Source: UM-FILTER-47-13 sp964445195 (GTDB lineage Bacteria > Pseudomonadota > Alphaproteobacteria > Micavibrionales > Micavibrionaceae). Taken from it: 64,000 nt of DNA. The translations under genes and the position numbers were made by a program. Under the pieces are notes generated by a model. The model saw nothing but the letters and a program-made list of their open reading frames with translations, was not told the DNA's origin and searched no databases. Location of the stretch: NCBI GenBank assembly GCA_964445195.1, contig CAYUKA010000002.1:62001-126000 (forward strand), given 5' to 3'. Numbering within the stretch: the stretch's first letter is position 1; every line of letters begins with the position of its first letter. Positions 35,346-44,454 of this stretch are shown piece by piece.

Positions 35346-38264
35346 ATGACTGACAAACAGAATGCGGCTCCCAAGACCCGCTTGGGATTTCTGACCGGTG
35401 CGAATGCTGAATATATCGCCCATCTCTATAACCAATATCTGATCAATCCCGAAAAAGTTGACCATAGCTGGGGCAGTTTCTTCGGCGAGTTGAATGATAA
35501 CGAAGCCAATTTGCTGCAGGAGTTGCACGGCGCAAGCTGGACGCCGGCTGAGAACCGCAAGGACCGCAACGGTTTTGACAGCTTTGCCAGCGCTACCCAT
35601 GCTGAGGCGCCTCCCATTCAGTCTGTGACAACAACACCACAACCATCTTCACCGGCGGATGCCGATGCAGCGCGGCAGGCGACGCTTGACTCTGTGCGCG
35701 CGCTGATGCTGATCCGCGCTTATCGGGCCCGCGGCCATATGGTTGCCAATCTTGATCCGCTTGGGCTGAAGGAAAAGGAATATCATCCTGAGCTTGACCC
35801 GGCGCAGCACGGCTTTACCGATGCCGATTATGACCGGCCGATTTTTCTCAATCATGTGCTGGGGCTGGAATACGCAACACTGCGCGAAATTCTCGACATT
35901 CTAAAGCATACCTATTGCGGCACGATCGGGGTTGAATTCCTGCATATGACCGATCCGGAGGAAAAGGGCTGGATTCAGCGCCGGATCGAAGCCGGAATGA
36001 ATCATACTGACTTTACCGTTAACGGCAAGCGCGCGATCCTGCAGCGCCTGACGGCGGCGGAAGGGTTCGAGACGTTCCTGAACACCAAATATACCGGTAC
36101 CAAGCGCTTTGGCGTTGACGGCGGTGAGTCCCTGGTGCCGGCCATCGAGCAAATCATGAAGCGCGGCGGCCAGCTTGGGCTGAAAGAGATCGTGATCGGG
36201 ATGGCACACCGCGGGCGGCTGAATGTGCTGACCAATGTTATGGGCAAGTCCTTTACCGCCGTGTTCTCGGAATTCCAGGGCCATTCCTCCAACCCGGAAG
36301 ACGTGCAGGGGTCCGGCGATGTCAAATATCATCTCGGCACCTCAAGCGACCGTGATTTTGACGGTAATGTCATTCACCTGTCACTGACCGCCAATCCCTC
36401 TCACCTGGAAGCCGTCAATCCCGTTGTGATCGGCAAGGTGCGCGCGAAACAGGTGTTGCGTAATGATCGTGAAGCACGGGAAGTCCTGCCGCTCTTGCTG
36501 CATGGTGATGCAGCATTCGCCGGTCAGGGGCTGGTCGCCGAAACCCTTATGATATCTGATCTTCCGGGCTATCGTGTTGGCGGTACCATTCATATTGTGC
36601 ACAATAACCAGATCGGCTTTACAACGACACCGCAATTCTCGCGTTCCGGTCCGCACCCGACCGATGTGGTCAAGATGCTGGCGGCACCCATCTTTCACGT
36701 GAATGGTGACGATCCCGAAGCTGTAGTCCATGTCTCGCGAATCGCGATCGAATACCGCCAGAAATTCAACAAGGATGTCGTTATTGATCTCGTCTGTTAC
36801 CGGCGTCATGGCCATAACGAAGGCGACGAGCCGTCATTTACCCAGCCGCTGATGTACCGCAAGATCGCGCGGCATGAAAGCGCGCGGACGCAATATGCGG
36901 CGCAGCTCGTTGGTGAGGGTGTCATTACTGCCGACGAGGCGCAGAGCATGGTTGATGAGTTTCACACCTACCTCGAAGAGGCTTATGAGGCGACCAAAAG
37001 CTATAAGCCGAATAAGGCGGATTTCCTGGAAGGCGCATGGGAAGGTTTGACGGTTGCGCACGGGATTGAGCGGCGCGGGGTCACGGCGGTTGAACCGCCG
37101 ATCATTGAAAAAATCGGCAAGGCGCTGACCAGTGTACCGGACGGTTTTAACCTGAATTCGAAAATCGTCCGCCAGCTTAAGGCCAAGCAGAAGATGATTG
37201 CCGGCGAAACGGCTCTTGACTGGGCCACGGCGGAGGCACTGGCGTTCGGCAGTTTGCTTAACGAGGGATATTCTGTGCGCCTGTCAGGCCAGGATAGCGG
37301 CCGGGGAACATTCTCCCAGCGCCATGCCATCTGGCATGATCAGGAAAACGGGGCCAAGCATTACCCTCTCCAGTTTGTTGATCCACAGCAGGCCAAATTC
37401 GAGGTGCATGACAGTCCGCTATCCGAAGCGGCTGTGCTAGGCTTTGAATACGGCTATTCGCTAGCCGACCCGCGCAGCCTTGTGCTGTGGGAGGCGCAGT
37501 TCGGCGATTTCGTCAACAGCGCGCAGGTGCTGATCGACCAGTTCATCAGCTCCGGCGAGTCGAAATGGCTGCGCATGTCGGGCCTGGTGATGTTGCTGCC
37601 GCATGGCTATGAAGGGCAGGGTCCGGAACACAGTTCGGCGAGGCTGGAGCGCTTCCTGCAAAACAGCGCCGAGGATAACTGGCAGGTCTGTAACTGCACG
37701 ACGCCGGCCAATTATTTCCATGTGCTGCGCAGGCAGATGCATCGCGATTTCCGCAAGCCGCTGGTGATCATGACGCCGAAGTCATTGCTGCGGCATAAGC
37801 TTGCGGTTTCGCCGCTGGAGATGTTCACCGGCGAAAGCACATTCCACCGCTTCCTGTGGGATGATGACTGGCTTGATAATGCGGCGGCCAAGGATATCAA
37901 ACGGATCGTTCTGTGCTCCGGCAAGGTTTATTACGACCTGCTGGCAGAGCGGCGCGAGCGCGGCGTGGATGATGTTTTATTGCTGCGCCTTGAGCAGCTT
38001 TATCCGTTTCCACATCAGGCGCTGGCCGAGGAACTGGCAAAGTTCCCGGATGCGGAAATTGTCTGGTGCCAGGAGGAGCCGAAGAATATGGGCTCCTGGC
38101 ATTATGTCAGTGAGTGGATTGAGGACTCTCTCGGGTTGGTCAAGCACAAAGCCGACAGGCCCCGTTACGTCGGCCGCCCGGCCGCAGCTTCACCAGCGAC
38201 CGGCTTTCTCAAACGTCATCAGGAAGAGCAGGCCAGGCTGGTCGATGAGGCGCTGACGATCTAA
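35346..38264 (+). CDS. sucA: 2-Oxoglutarate dehydrogenase E1 component
   Basis: 972 residues. Thiamin-diphosphate enzyme decarboxylating 2-oxoglutarate and passing the succinyl group to SucB. Seen: the E1o N-terminal peptide GANAEYIAHLYNQYL, MAHRGRLNVLTNVMGK, the ThDP region VHNNQIGFTTTPQFSRSG, CYRRHGHNEGDEPSFTQP, and the C-terminal half with SGQDSGRGTFSQRHA and LMLPHGYEGQGPEHSS-like LLPHGYEGQGPEHSS. Length and order are normal. Its stop codon overlaps the stop of a convergent orphan gene by 4 bp, and sucB follows only after that orphan. Confidence 0.97.
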   Translation: MTDKQNAAPKTRLGFLTGANAEYIAHLYNQYLINPEKVDHSWGSFFGELNDNEANLLQELHGASWTPAENRKDRNGFDSFASATHAEAPPIQSVTTTPQPSSPADADAARQATLDSVRALMLIRAYRARGHMVANLDPLGLKEKEYHPELDPAQHGFTDADYDRPIFLNHVLGLEYATLREILDILKHTYCGTIGVEFLHMTDPEEKGWIQRRIEAGMNHTDFTVNGKRAILQRLTAAEGFETFLNTKYTGTKRFGVDGGESLVPAIEQIMKRGGQLGLKEIVIGMAHRGRLNVLTNVMGKSFTAVFSEFQGHSSNPEDVQGSGDVKYHLGTSSDRDFDGNVIHLSLTANPSHLEAVNPVVIGKVRAKQVLRNDREAREVLPLLLHGDAAFAGQGLVAETLMISDLPGYRVGGTIHIVHNNQIGFTTTPQFSRSGPHPTDVVKMLAAPIFHVNGDDPEAVVHVSRIAIEYRQKFNKDVVIDLVCYRRHGHNEGDEPSFTQPLMYRKIARHESARTQYAAQLVGEGVITADEAQSMVDEFHTYLEEAYEATKSYKPNKADFLEGAWEGLTVAHGIERRGVTAVEPPIIEKIGKALTSVPDGFNLNSKIVRQLKAKQKMIAGETALDWATAEALAFGSLLNEGYSVRLSGQDSGRGTFSQRHAIWHDQENGAKHYPLQFVDPQQAKFEVHDSPLSEAAVLGFEYGYSLADPRSLVLWEAQFGDFVNSAQVLIDQFISSGESKWLRMSGLVMLLPHGYEGQGPEHSSARLERFLQNSAEDNWQVCNCTTPANYFHVLRRQMHRDFRKPLVIMTPKSLLRHKLAVSPLEMFTGESTFHRFLWDDDWLDNAAAKDIKRIVLCSGKVYYDLLAERRERGVDDVLLLRLEQLYPFPHQALAEELAKFPDAEIVWCQEEPKNMGSWHYVSEWIEDSLGLVKHKADRPRYVGRPAAASPATGFLKRHQEEQARLVDEALTI

Positions 38265-39619
38265 AAACGCGGGGCACGCTCTTGTATTGTTTCTGTGCGG
38301 TTATAGCGCGTCCATCTGCCGGGAGTTCGCATGGCTATGTCCAGCAATTCGTGTTCTGTCTCTTCATGTGAGCGGAACCAGTCGGCGGCTTTAAACATGC
38401 CTGTACCGTGGGTCATAGCTAACTTCAGGGTCGCCAGCGTGCCGGCGATGTTTCGGGCGATGCTGAAGCCTTTATTTCCCTTGTCGTCGATATCGTCGAT
38501 CACGGTTGGTAACACGTCCTGAATAAAGCGGTCTGTGGCGCGTTCGAACGCGGTGCGGTCCTGCGTGTTCATCTGTTCATAAAGCCGAAGGAAATCATCA
38601 CCGGTGACTTCATAGGCTTCGCCGATATGCGCGGCGTCGCCGACGAAGCCGGGACCCCAGTGGCTGTGTCGCACGCCCTGATCGCTGCAATAACGCACAT
38701 TGCCTTTGGGGCCCAGCACATCGACGAGGGCCTGAAAGTATCCGTCTTCACCCTGATAAGCGCGCTGGAATGCAGGAAAGAAGCGAAATAGTCCGACCTT
38801 GACTGCCGGTTCCGTGTTCTCGGCTTCGCCGTTAAACACGGCACGCAACCGGTCGGCTTCTTCAAGGGCATCAACGGATGCGCTATCAAAAAACGGCAGG
38901 TAGCGGTTTCTGTGCAGGAAATGCTCTGCCCAGCCCCAGCGGGCTTGCGTGGTCACTTCGGCCGATAGCCGGCCAGCGCCGTCAATCTCATCAATGGCAA
39001 CGAAGTTCAGCCGGGCATCCCGGCCGATGGCGGAAAGGTTATGCCGCGCATCGATCATTACTGACAGGTATGTGTCTTCATCTTCATTATAAAGCAGAGC
39101 ATAATGCATTAAAGGCAGTGCGTGACTCCTGTCGCGCTCCTCAATATTGCCGTAAATGTCGTCGATTCTGTACTCGTTCAGAGCTTCGCGGGTGAAACTT
39201 TGAACCAATCCATGAGCTGCCAGCAAATCGGCGTGGGTTGCCTGTAGTTCACGCCACAAATTGGGCCTATCTTTGTTACCTCTATTATGGTCGAAAAACG
39301 CTTTTTTAATTGCTTCCCATTCGTCACTTTTGATTTTTGCGTTCTGTAACGTTTCATAGCGTTCTGGATTGCTGCCTTTAAGGGCTGCCAGTGCCGCTTG
39401 CGGCTTATTTTCTTTGTACCAGTCCCAAAGGCTGCTGTGTTCGTGGTCGCCAACGCCATATGTATGGCCGGTCATCTGGTCAATCACGACCCACGGTTTG
39501 AGATTATATCCCAGCCAGCTGGTATACAGCCCGCTACGGACCGCGTAATCGCGTATGTCCTCTGCGGATGTTTCTCGTGTTTTTGTTGTGTCGCCCGGCA
39601 TTGCTTGTCTGGTGCCCAT
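38261..39619 (-). CDS. Unknown protein on the opposite strand between sucA and sucB
   Basis: 452 residues from ATG 39619 (GGAAAGGAAG upstream); the frame extends to 39649. The sequence is polar and evenly composed, with no signal peptide, transmembrane helix, P-loop or other motif that I recognise. Aromatic-rich segments include YTSWLGYNLKPWVVIDQMTGHTYG split near residues 30-55, and LFRFFPAFQRAYQGEDGYF (about 285-305). Codon use resembles its neighbours, so it looks like a resident gene. Being antisense to the suc genes, it breaks the sucA-sucB unit and implies a separate sucB promoter. Confidence 0.65.
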   Translation of the reverse strand: MGTRQAMPGDTTKTRETSAEDIRDYAVRSGLYTSWLGYNLKPWVVIDQMTGHTYGVGDHEHSSLWDWYKENKPQAALAALKGSNPERYETLQNAKIKSDEWEAIKKAFFDHNRGNKDRPNLWRELQATHADLLAAHGLVQSFTREALNEYRIDDIYGNIEERDRSHALPLMHYALLYNEDEDTYLSVMIDARHNLSAIGRDARLNFVAIDEIDGAGRLSAEVTTQARWGWAEHFLHRNRYLPFFDSASVDALEEADRLRAVFNGEAENTEPAVKVGLFRFFPAFQRAYQGEDGYFQALVDVLGPKGNVRYCSDQGVRHSHWGPGFVGDAAHIGEAYEVTGDDFLRLYEQMNTQDRTAFERATDRFIQDVLPTVIDDIDDKGNKGFSIARNIAGTLATLKLAMTHGTGMFKAADWFRSHEETEHELLDIAMRTPGRWTRYNRTETIQERAPRF

Positions 39620-39836
39620 GATCTTCCTTTCCCTCGAACAGGACTGCAAAAAAATTCAGTCAGGACTATAGATTTAGGTTGATTTTATGCCAATGGATTA
39701 TTTGACGTAACTTTGCAACCCGATGCCAGCTCGGCCATAGCTGGGAATATGTATTCATACCGCCACTTGACCGTTGATTTTCCCCGGCAACCGGGCCACA
39801 TTAAAGGCGGTGTAAATAAATCATATCAGGTGAATG

Positions 39837-41111
39837 ATGGCTGAGATCAAAGTCCCGACGCTGGGCGAATCCGTTTCCGAGGCGACTGTCGCGCAATGGC
39901 TGAAAAAAGAAGGCGAGGCGGTTGAAGCTGACGAGCCGGTTGTTGAACTTGAAACCGACAAAGTAACGCTGGAGGTTAACGCGCCGCAGGCCGGGGTAAT
40001 CACCAGCATTATTGCCGGGGAAGGCTCTGAGGTTGAAGTCGGCGCGATCCTCGGCGAGATCGGCGAGAGCGAAGCGGCAAACGACTCGGCCCCGGCCAAG
40101 GCCGAAAAAGCGCCAGAAAAAACAGAAGAAGAAAAAACAGAAGAGAAATCCGAACCGGCGCGGGAAAAAATTTCTGATGCCGAAGATGACAGTGACAAGC
40201 TCTCGCCCGCCGTCCGTAAGCTGGTTGACGAACATAATCTCGATCCGGCCAAAATCAAGGGCACCGGCAAGGACGGCCGCCTGACCAAGGGCGATGTGCA
40301 GAGCTTCATTGACGAGCACGGCCGCCACGCCGAGAAGCCGGCGACCGAAGCGGCCTCGACCCATCCCGTCGACAAGGGCGGCCAGCCTGCGCCGCAACGC
40401 GCCGCCGGTGAACGCGAAGAGCGCGTGCGCATGACGCGCCTGCGCCAGCGCATTGCCGAGCGGTTGAAGGAGGCGCAGAACACGGCGGCGATGCTGACCA
40501 CTTTTAACGAGGTCGACATGACCGAGGTGATGGCGGCACGCAGCAAATATAAAGACGGGTTCGAGAAGAAGCACGGCGTCAAGCTCGGCTTCATGTCGTT
40601 CTTCGTCAAGGCGGCGGTGAACGCGCTGAAGGAGTTCCCGGCGGTTAATGCCGAGATTGACGGCGAGGAGATCGTTTATAAGAACTATTACGATATCGGC
40701 GTGGCCGTCAGCACGCCGCAGGGGCTGATTGTCCCGGTTGTGCGCGATTGCGACACCAAGCCGATGGCCCGGATCGAAAAAGACATTATGGATGTCGGTC
40801 TGCGCGCCCGCGACGGCAAAATCCAGATGGAAGAGATGATGGGCGGCACCTTTACCATCACCAATGGCGGTATTTTCGGCTCGATGCTTTCGACACCGAT
40901 CCTGAACACGCCGCAATCCGGTATTCTCGGCATGCACAATATCGTCCAGCGCCCGGTGGTGATGCCCGACGGTGAGATAAAGGCCCGGCCGATGATTTAT
41001 CTGGCACTGTCTTACGATCACCGCATCATTGACGGCCGCGAGGCCGTGACCTTCCTGGTGCGTATCAAGCAGGCGCTGGAAGACCCGCAGCGCTTGCTGC
41101 TGGACATCTAG
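39837..41111 (+). CDS. sucB: 2-Oxoglutarate dehydrogenase E2 (dihydrolipoyl succinyltransferase)
   Basis: 424 residues (ATG 39837; ATG 39834 adds one Met). Domains: lipoyl domain at 1-77 with the lipoylated Lys in ETDKVTLEV (about 43); an Ala/Glu/Lys linker; the E1/E3-binding domain SPAVRKLVDEHNLDPAKIKG; and the catalytic domain ending with SYDHRIIDGREAV, which has the His and Asp of the acyltransferase site. The upstream 217 bp after the orphan gene probably carry the promoter; an AGGTGA lies just before the ATG. A cNMP/thioredoxin-reductase-like gene starts 3 bp after the stop. Confidence 0.96.
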   Translation: MAEIKVPTLGESVSEATVAQWLKKEGEAVEADEPVVELETDKVTLEVNAPQAGVITSIIAGEGSEVEVGAILGEIGESEAANDSAPAKAEKAPEKTEEEKTEEKSEPAREKISDAEDDSDKLSPAVRKLVDEHNLDPAKIKGTGKDGRLTKGDVQSFIDEHGRHAEKPATEAASTHPVDKGGQPAPQRAAGEREERVRMTRLRQRIAERLKEAQNTAAMLTTFNEVDMTEVMAARSKYKDGFEKKHGVKLGFMSFFVKAAVNALKEFPAVNAEIDGEEIVYKNYYDIGVAVSTPQGLIVPVVRDCDTKPMARIEKDIMDVGLRARDGKIQMEEMMGGTFTITNGGIFGSMLSTPILNTPQSGILGMHNIVQRPVVMPDGEIKARPMIYLALSYDHRIIDGREAVTFLVRIKQALEDPQRLLLDI

Positions 41112-41114
41112 TAT

Positions 41115-42770
41115 ATGGCCAGAACCCGCGACCGTGTCGAGCAGATTTTTCCGGTTCTGACCGAAGAGCAGCGCGCGCTGATCTTGCCGTTTGGTGAAGA
41201 ACGCCCGGTGACGGAAGGCGAGATGCTGTTCGCGCCCGGCGACCGTAATGTGCCGTTTTACGTGATCCTCGATGGCGAGCTGGAAATCTCGCAGCCCGAT
41301 ATGTACGGGGATAAGCATATTATCACCACGCATGGTCCCGGCGGTTTTACGGGCGAGATCAATATGCTGTCTGAGCGTAAGAATCTCGTCAACGGCACGA
41401 TGCTGACGGCCGGGCGGGTTTTGGCACTGTCCAATGATAATTTCCGCCGCCTGATTGCGATCGAGGCCGACCTGTCAGAATTGTTTATGCGCGCCTTTAT
41501 CCTGCGCCGTGTGTCGCTGATTGAGGAAGGGCAGGGCAATATGGTGCTGATCGGCTCGCGCGAGTGCCCCGGTACGCTGCGGGTGCAGCGTTTCCTGTCA
41601 CGCAATGGCCAGCCGTTCCGTTATTACGATATTGATGAGGACGAACCGGCACAGGAGATTGTCGGACGTTTTGCTTTAGAGCGCAGCGACCTGCCTGCCG
41701 TCTTCTGCTCCGACAAGGTCTGCAGGAATCCGAGCAACCAGCAACTGGCCGAGGCGCTGGGTCTGGCCGACGCGGTGTCGCCGGAAGAGGTGTTCGATGT
41801 GGCCGTTGTCGGCGCCGGTCCGGCCGGGTTGGCATCGTCGGTTTATGCAGCCTCGGAAGGCCTGAAAGTGATTTCGCTTGAGGATGAGGCGCCGGGCGGG
41901 CAAGCCGGCACCAGCAGCAAGATCGAAAATTATCTCGGCTTCCCGACCGGTATTTCCGGGCAGGCGCTGGCCGGGCGGGCTTATAACCAGGCGCAGAAAT
42001 TCGGCGCGAAAATCATGTCCTCGCGCCGCGTAACACATATTGACTGCGATCAGCGTCCCTACCGGCTGAGTCTTGAGGGCGGCGATGTCGTCAGCGCCAG
42101 GACCGTTGTGATTGCAACCGGCGCGCAATACCGCAAGCTGCCGCTGGAGGATATGGAACGGTTCGAGGGGATGGGGATTTATTACGGCGCGACACAGGTT
42201 GAATCGCATCTGTGCCGCGATGAAGAGGTGGCTGTCGTCGGTGGCGGCAACTCGGCGGGGCAGGCGGCGGTGTTCCTGTCGAAAACGGCCAAAGCGGTGC
42301 ATATTTTTGTGCGCGGCAAAGAGCTGGCGGCCAGCATGTCGGATTATCTTGTCCAGCGGATTGATGCCTCACCCCGTATTCACCTGCACACTGAAACCGA
42401 GATTGCCGCTCTGCACGGCGACCGGCGGCTGGAGAAGATCACCGTGCGTGATAAGGCTGGCGGCGAGGAAACGGTGCGGGATATCCCTCACATATTTGTG
42501 ATGATCGGCGCGTCGCCGAACACGGATTGGCTCGATGGCTGCGTGGAGCTGGACGAGCGGGGCTTTGTGATGGCCGCTTCTGATCTTGACACCAACCGAC
42601 TGCTGTCTTCCGGCTGGAACGTGCCGCGTGCGCCTTACCTGCTGGAAACCACCAGGCCCGGTATTTTTGCCGTTGGTGATGTGCGGTCCGGCAGCGTCAA
42701 GCGTGTCGCATCGGCTGTCGGTGAAGGCTCGGTCTGTGTCCAGTTTCTGCATCGTGTTGTGGCAGAGTAA
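41115..42770 (+). CDS. Cyclic-nucleotide-binding domain / thioredoxin-like / FAD oxidoreductase fusion
   Basis: 551 residues. Residues 1-130 form a cNMP-binding-type beta-roll (FYVILDGELEISQ, GGFTGEINMLSERKNLV). Residues 140-220 look like a glutaredoxin-type fold (SRECPGTLRVQRFL). Residues 228-551 are a thioredoxin-reductase-like flavoprotein with VAVVGAGPAGLASSVYA, GGQAGTSSKIENYLGFP, VAVVGGGNSAGQAAVFL and IFAVGDVRSGSVKRVASAVGE split over the C-terminus. The redox CxxC of thioredoxin reductases is replaced by non-Cys residues (YYGATQ), so it is not a classical TrxR. It is almost certainly co-transcribed with sucB (3-bp gap). Confidence 0.88.
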   Translation: MARTRDRVEQIFPVLTEEQRALILPFGEERPVTEGEMLFAPGDRNVPFYVILDGELEISQPDMYGDKHIITTHGPGGFTGEINMLSERKNLVNGTMLTAGRVLALSNDNFRRLIAIEADLSELFMRAFILRRVSLIEEGQGNMVLIGSRECPGTLRVQRFLSRNGQPFRYYDIDEDEPAQEIVGRFALERSDLPAVFCSDKVCRNPSNQQLAEALGLADAVSPEEVFDVAVVGAGPAGLASSVYAASEGLKVISLEDEAPGGQAGTSSKIENYLGFPTGISGQALAGRAYNQAQKFGAKIMSSRRVTHIDCDQRPYRLSLEGGDVVSARTVVIATGAQYRKLPLEDMERFEGMGIYYGATQVESHLCRDEEVAVVGGGNSAGQAAVFLSKTAKAVHIFVRGKELAASMSDYLVQRIDASPRIHLHTETEIAALHGDRRLEKITVRDKAGGEETVRDIPHIFVMIGASPNTDWLDGCVELDERGFVMAASDLDTNRLLSSGWNVPRAPYLLETTRPGIFAVGDVRSGSVKRVASAVGEGSVCVQFLHRVVAE

Positions 42771-42825
42771 GACGAACGCAAGCCGCGTCTGTAAAACACA
42801 CACATGGACATTATCTATCGTCGGG

Positions 42826-43791
42826 TCAAAGCGGCTGGAACGCGATGATATCGGCTTTGATGAGCTGGTCCATCGCCCGGAAGGCCCAGTCGTCACGGGC
42901 GGCGCTCATATTCCGCACTATGATTTTCGTCAGGCCGGCTCCGACCATGTTGACCTGCTCGCGCGCAGTCGGGACCTGTGAACAAAACAACAGCCCGTCA
43001 ATAAGTTTGAGGCCGTGGCGCGGCGCATTCATCATCAGCCGGTTGACCGGTTCCAGCATAAAGCTGTATTTACCCTCCGGTTGCTCAATTTCCTCGCCAT
43101 CTTCACGCATTGTATAGCCGATTGCCGGGTGGGCGCGGGCCGAGAGGCCGAACATGTCGCCGCGGCCGTTGCGGGCTATAGCGACGGCAAATTTACGGCC
43201 TTTATGTATTTCGGCCTNNNNNNNNNNGATCAACGCGCGGAATGTTTCATCATCTGCGCTTTTGACCGGTTCCATCTCGACCGGGTTGTCTTCGTACGGC
43301 ATGAACGTGTCGGGAATTTCGATGACCGGTTTGAGTTGTTCCGTTTCGCGGTCGATCACAAAGACGTTAATGCCGGCCCGGGCGCAGATACGCATCGACA
43401 TATTTTCGAAATCCTCACCGCGCCGTGCGGCGAAATCCTTCTCAAAACCTTTATGATCAATGTAGATCGTTTTGATGCCCGCCTCAGCCATATTCTTGGC
43501 GCAGTTCGGGCAAAACGGATCGCTGATGCACAGGCTGGCGCCGTCCGTATAGGGTGCGGCAAGAATGCAGGCTGTTTCGGCATGGACCGTACCGCTGCTA
43601 TTGCCGATTTTCTTCTCTGTCCCCACTGTGTTGGCGATAGAATCGGGCCAGTAATTGGTGCGGGACAAGCTGTAGGAGCGTTGTGCCGGGTCGGTGCCGA
43701 AGATCGTTGCGGCGATCTTGTTTGTCGGGTGGCGGCTGAGGGCGATGATATCGATCGCTTTCTGCATTTCTTCAAACGAGCAAAACAGCAT
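42826..43791 (-). CDS. Two-domain CMP/dCMP-deaminase-like protein, interrupted by an assembly gap
   Basis: About 321 residues including the gap. The N-terminal half has the zinc deaminase signature: TVHAETACIL (His70, catalytic Glu72) and DPFCPNCAKNM (Cys94, Cys97). The C-terminal half (about 200-321) looks like a second deaminase fold: GRKFAVAIARNG, MLEPVNRLMM in the place of the His-Ala-Glu helix, and QVPTAREQVNMVGAGLTKIIV in the place of the Cys helix. The metal ligands are lost there, so that copy is probably inactive. A deoxycytidylate or related substrate is inferred, not shown. It is divergent from the cytosine deaminase gene, 58 bp away. Confidence 0.75.
   Translation of the reverse strand: MLFCSFEEMQKAIDIIALSRHPTNKIAATIFGTDPAQRSYSLSRTNYWPDSIANTVGTEKKIGNSSGTVHAETACILAAPYTDGASLCISDPFCPNCAKNMAEAGIKTIYIDHKGFEKDFAARRGEDFENMSMRICARAGINVFVIDRETEQLKPVIEIPDTFMPYEDNPVEMEPVKSADDETFRALIXXXXAEIHKGRKFAVAIARNGRGDMFGLSARAHPAIGYTMREDGEEIEQPEGKYSFMLEPVNRLMMNAPRHGLKLIDGLLFCSQVPTAREQVNMVGAGLTKIIVRNMSAARDDWAFRAMDQLIKADIIAFQPL
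43218..43227. other. Assembly gap (10 N) in the deaminase-like gene
   Basis: Flanks are ...TCGGCCT and GATCAAC.... They do not overlap. The reading frame on both sides fits one protein only if the true gap length is 1 mod 3; a single missing base would do. The placeholder value of 10 happens to keep the frame open. Confidence 0.85.
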
Positions 43792-43849
43792 AATTAAAAT
43801 GGCATTCCAATATTGTTTTTACGGCCCATTCCTTATATAAGCAATTTTA

Positions 43850-44341
43850 ATGACAAAAGCGATACAAGAGCATGTGATGGAGGCTGAAGGGCCGCAGGAT
43901 GATGCCTATTATATGCGGCGTGCCTATTTGCAGGCCCTGAAAAGCTATGAGGAAGGCGGCTGTCCGATCGGCGCGGTAATCGTTGATCCGGAAAGCGGTT
44001 CGATCCTTGGCGAGGGTCACAATCATCTGGTTCAGGAAGGCAACCCGATTATCCATGGTGAGATGGATGCCATGCGCAAGGCCGGGCGTATGGCCTCGCG
44101 TCGTCACGTCGTGATGTACACGACCTTAAGCCCGTGCATGATGTGTGCGGGCACGATCGTGCAGTTCAGGATCGGGCGTGTCGTTGTTGGTGACACGGTG
44201 AATTCGCCCGGCAATGTCGACTTTCTGCGTGAGCGCGGGATTAATGTGAGTGTGATGGACGATCCGGATTGTGTTGCGCTGGTCAGTAAATTCCGCGCGG
44301 AAAAGCCGGATTTGTGGCTGGAGGACTGGGGCGGCGCCTAA
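43850..44341 (+). CDS. Nucleoside/nucleobase deaminase, yeast-type cytosine deaminase-like
   Basis: 163 residues. Zinc site: IIHGEMDAMRKAGR (His and catalytic Glu) and TTLSPCMMCAGTIV (two Cys). Beyond the generic signature it resembles fungal cytosine deaminase along its length: the GRVVVGDTVNSPGN segment, the VMDDPDCVALVSKF helix and the C-terminal LWLEDWGG (fungal enzymes end with a similar Trp/Glu-Asp lid). This points to deamination of cytosine or a small analogue rather than of tRNA or dCMP. Next genes: the divergent two-domain deaminase upstream and the LOG/ITPase fusion 113 bp downstream. Confidence 0.83.
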   Translation: MTKAIQEHVMEAEGPQDDAYYMRRAYLQALKSYEEGGCPIGAVIVDPESGSILGEGHNHLVQEGNPIIHGEMDAMRKAGRMASRRHVVMYTTLSPCMMCAGTIVQFRIGRVVVGDTVNSPGNVDFLRERGINVSVMDDPDCVALVSKFRAEKPDLWLEDWGGA

Positions 44342-44454
44342 GGCGCTGCTGCAAAGCCTGTGCGTAAATTAGCAAACCCTGATTTGCGCGCTTGCACAGT
44401 AAAAATGTGCATGTTATCTACGCTTTGTATGTTAAGGGGAATCAGGCCAGACAG

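Noticed and set aside
39801..41333. 510-residue open frame antisense to sucB
   Set aside because: Shadow of sucB and the following gene; runs over two clear coding regions.
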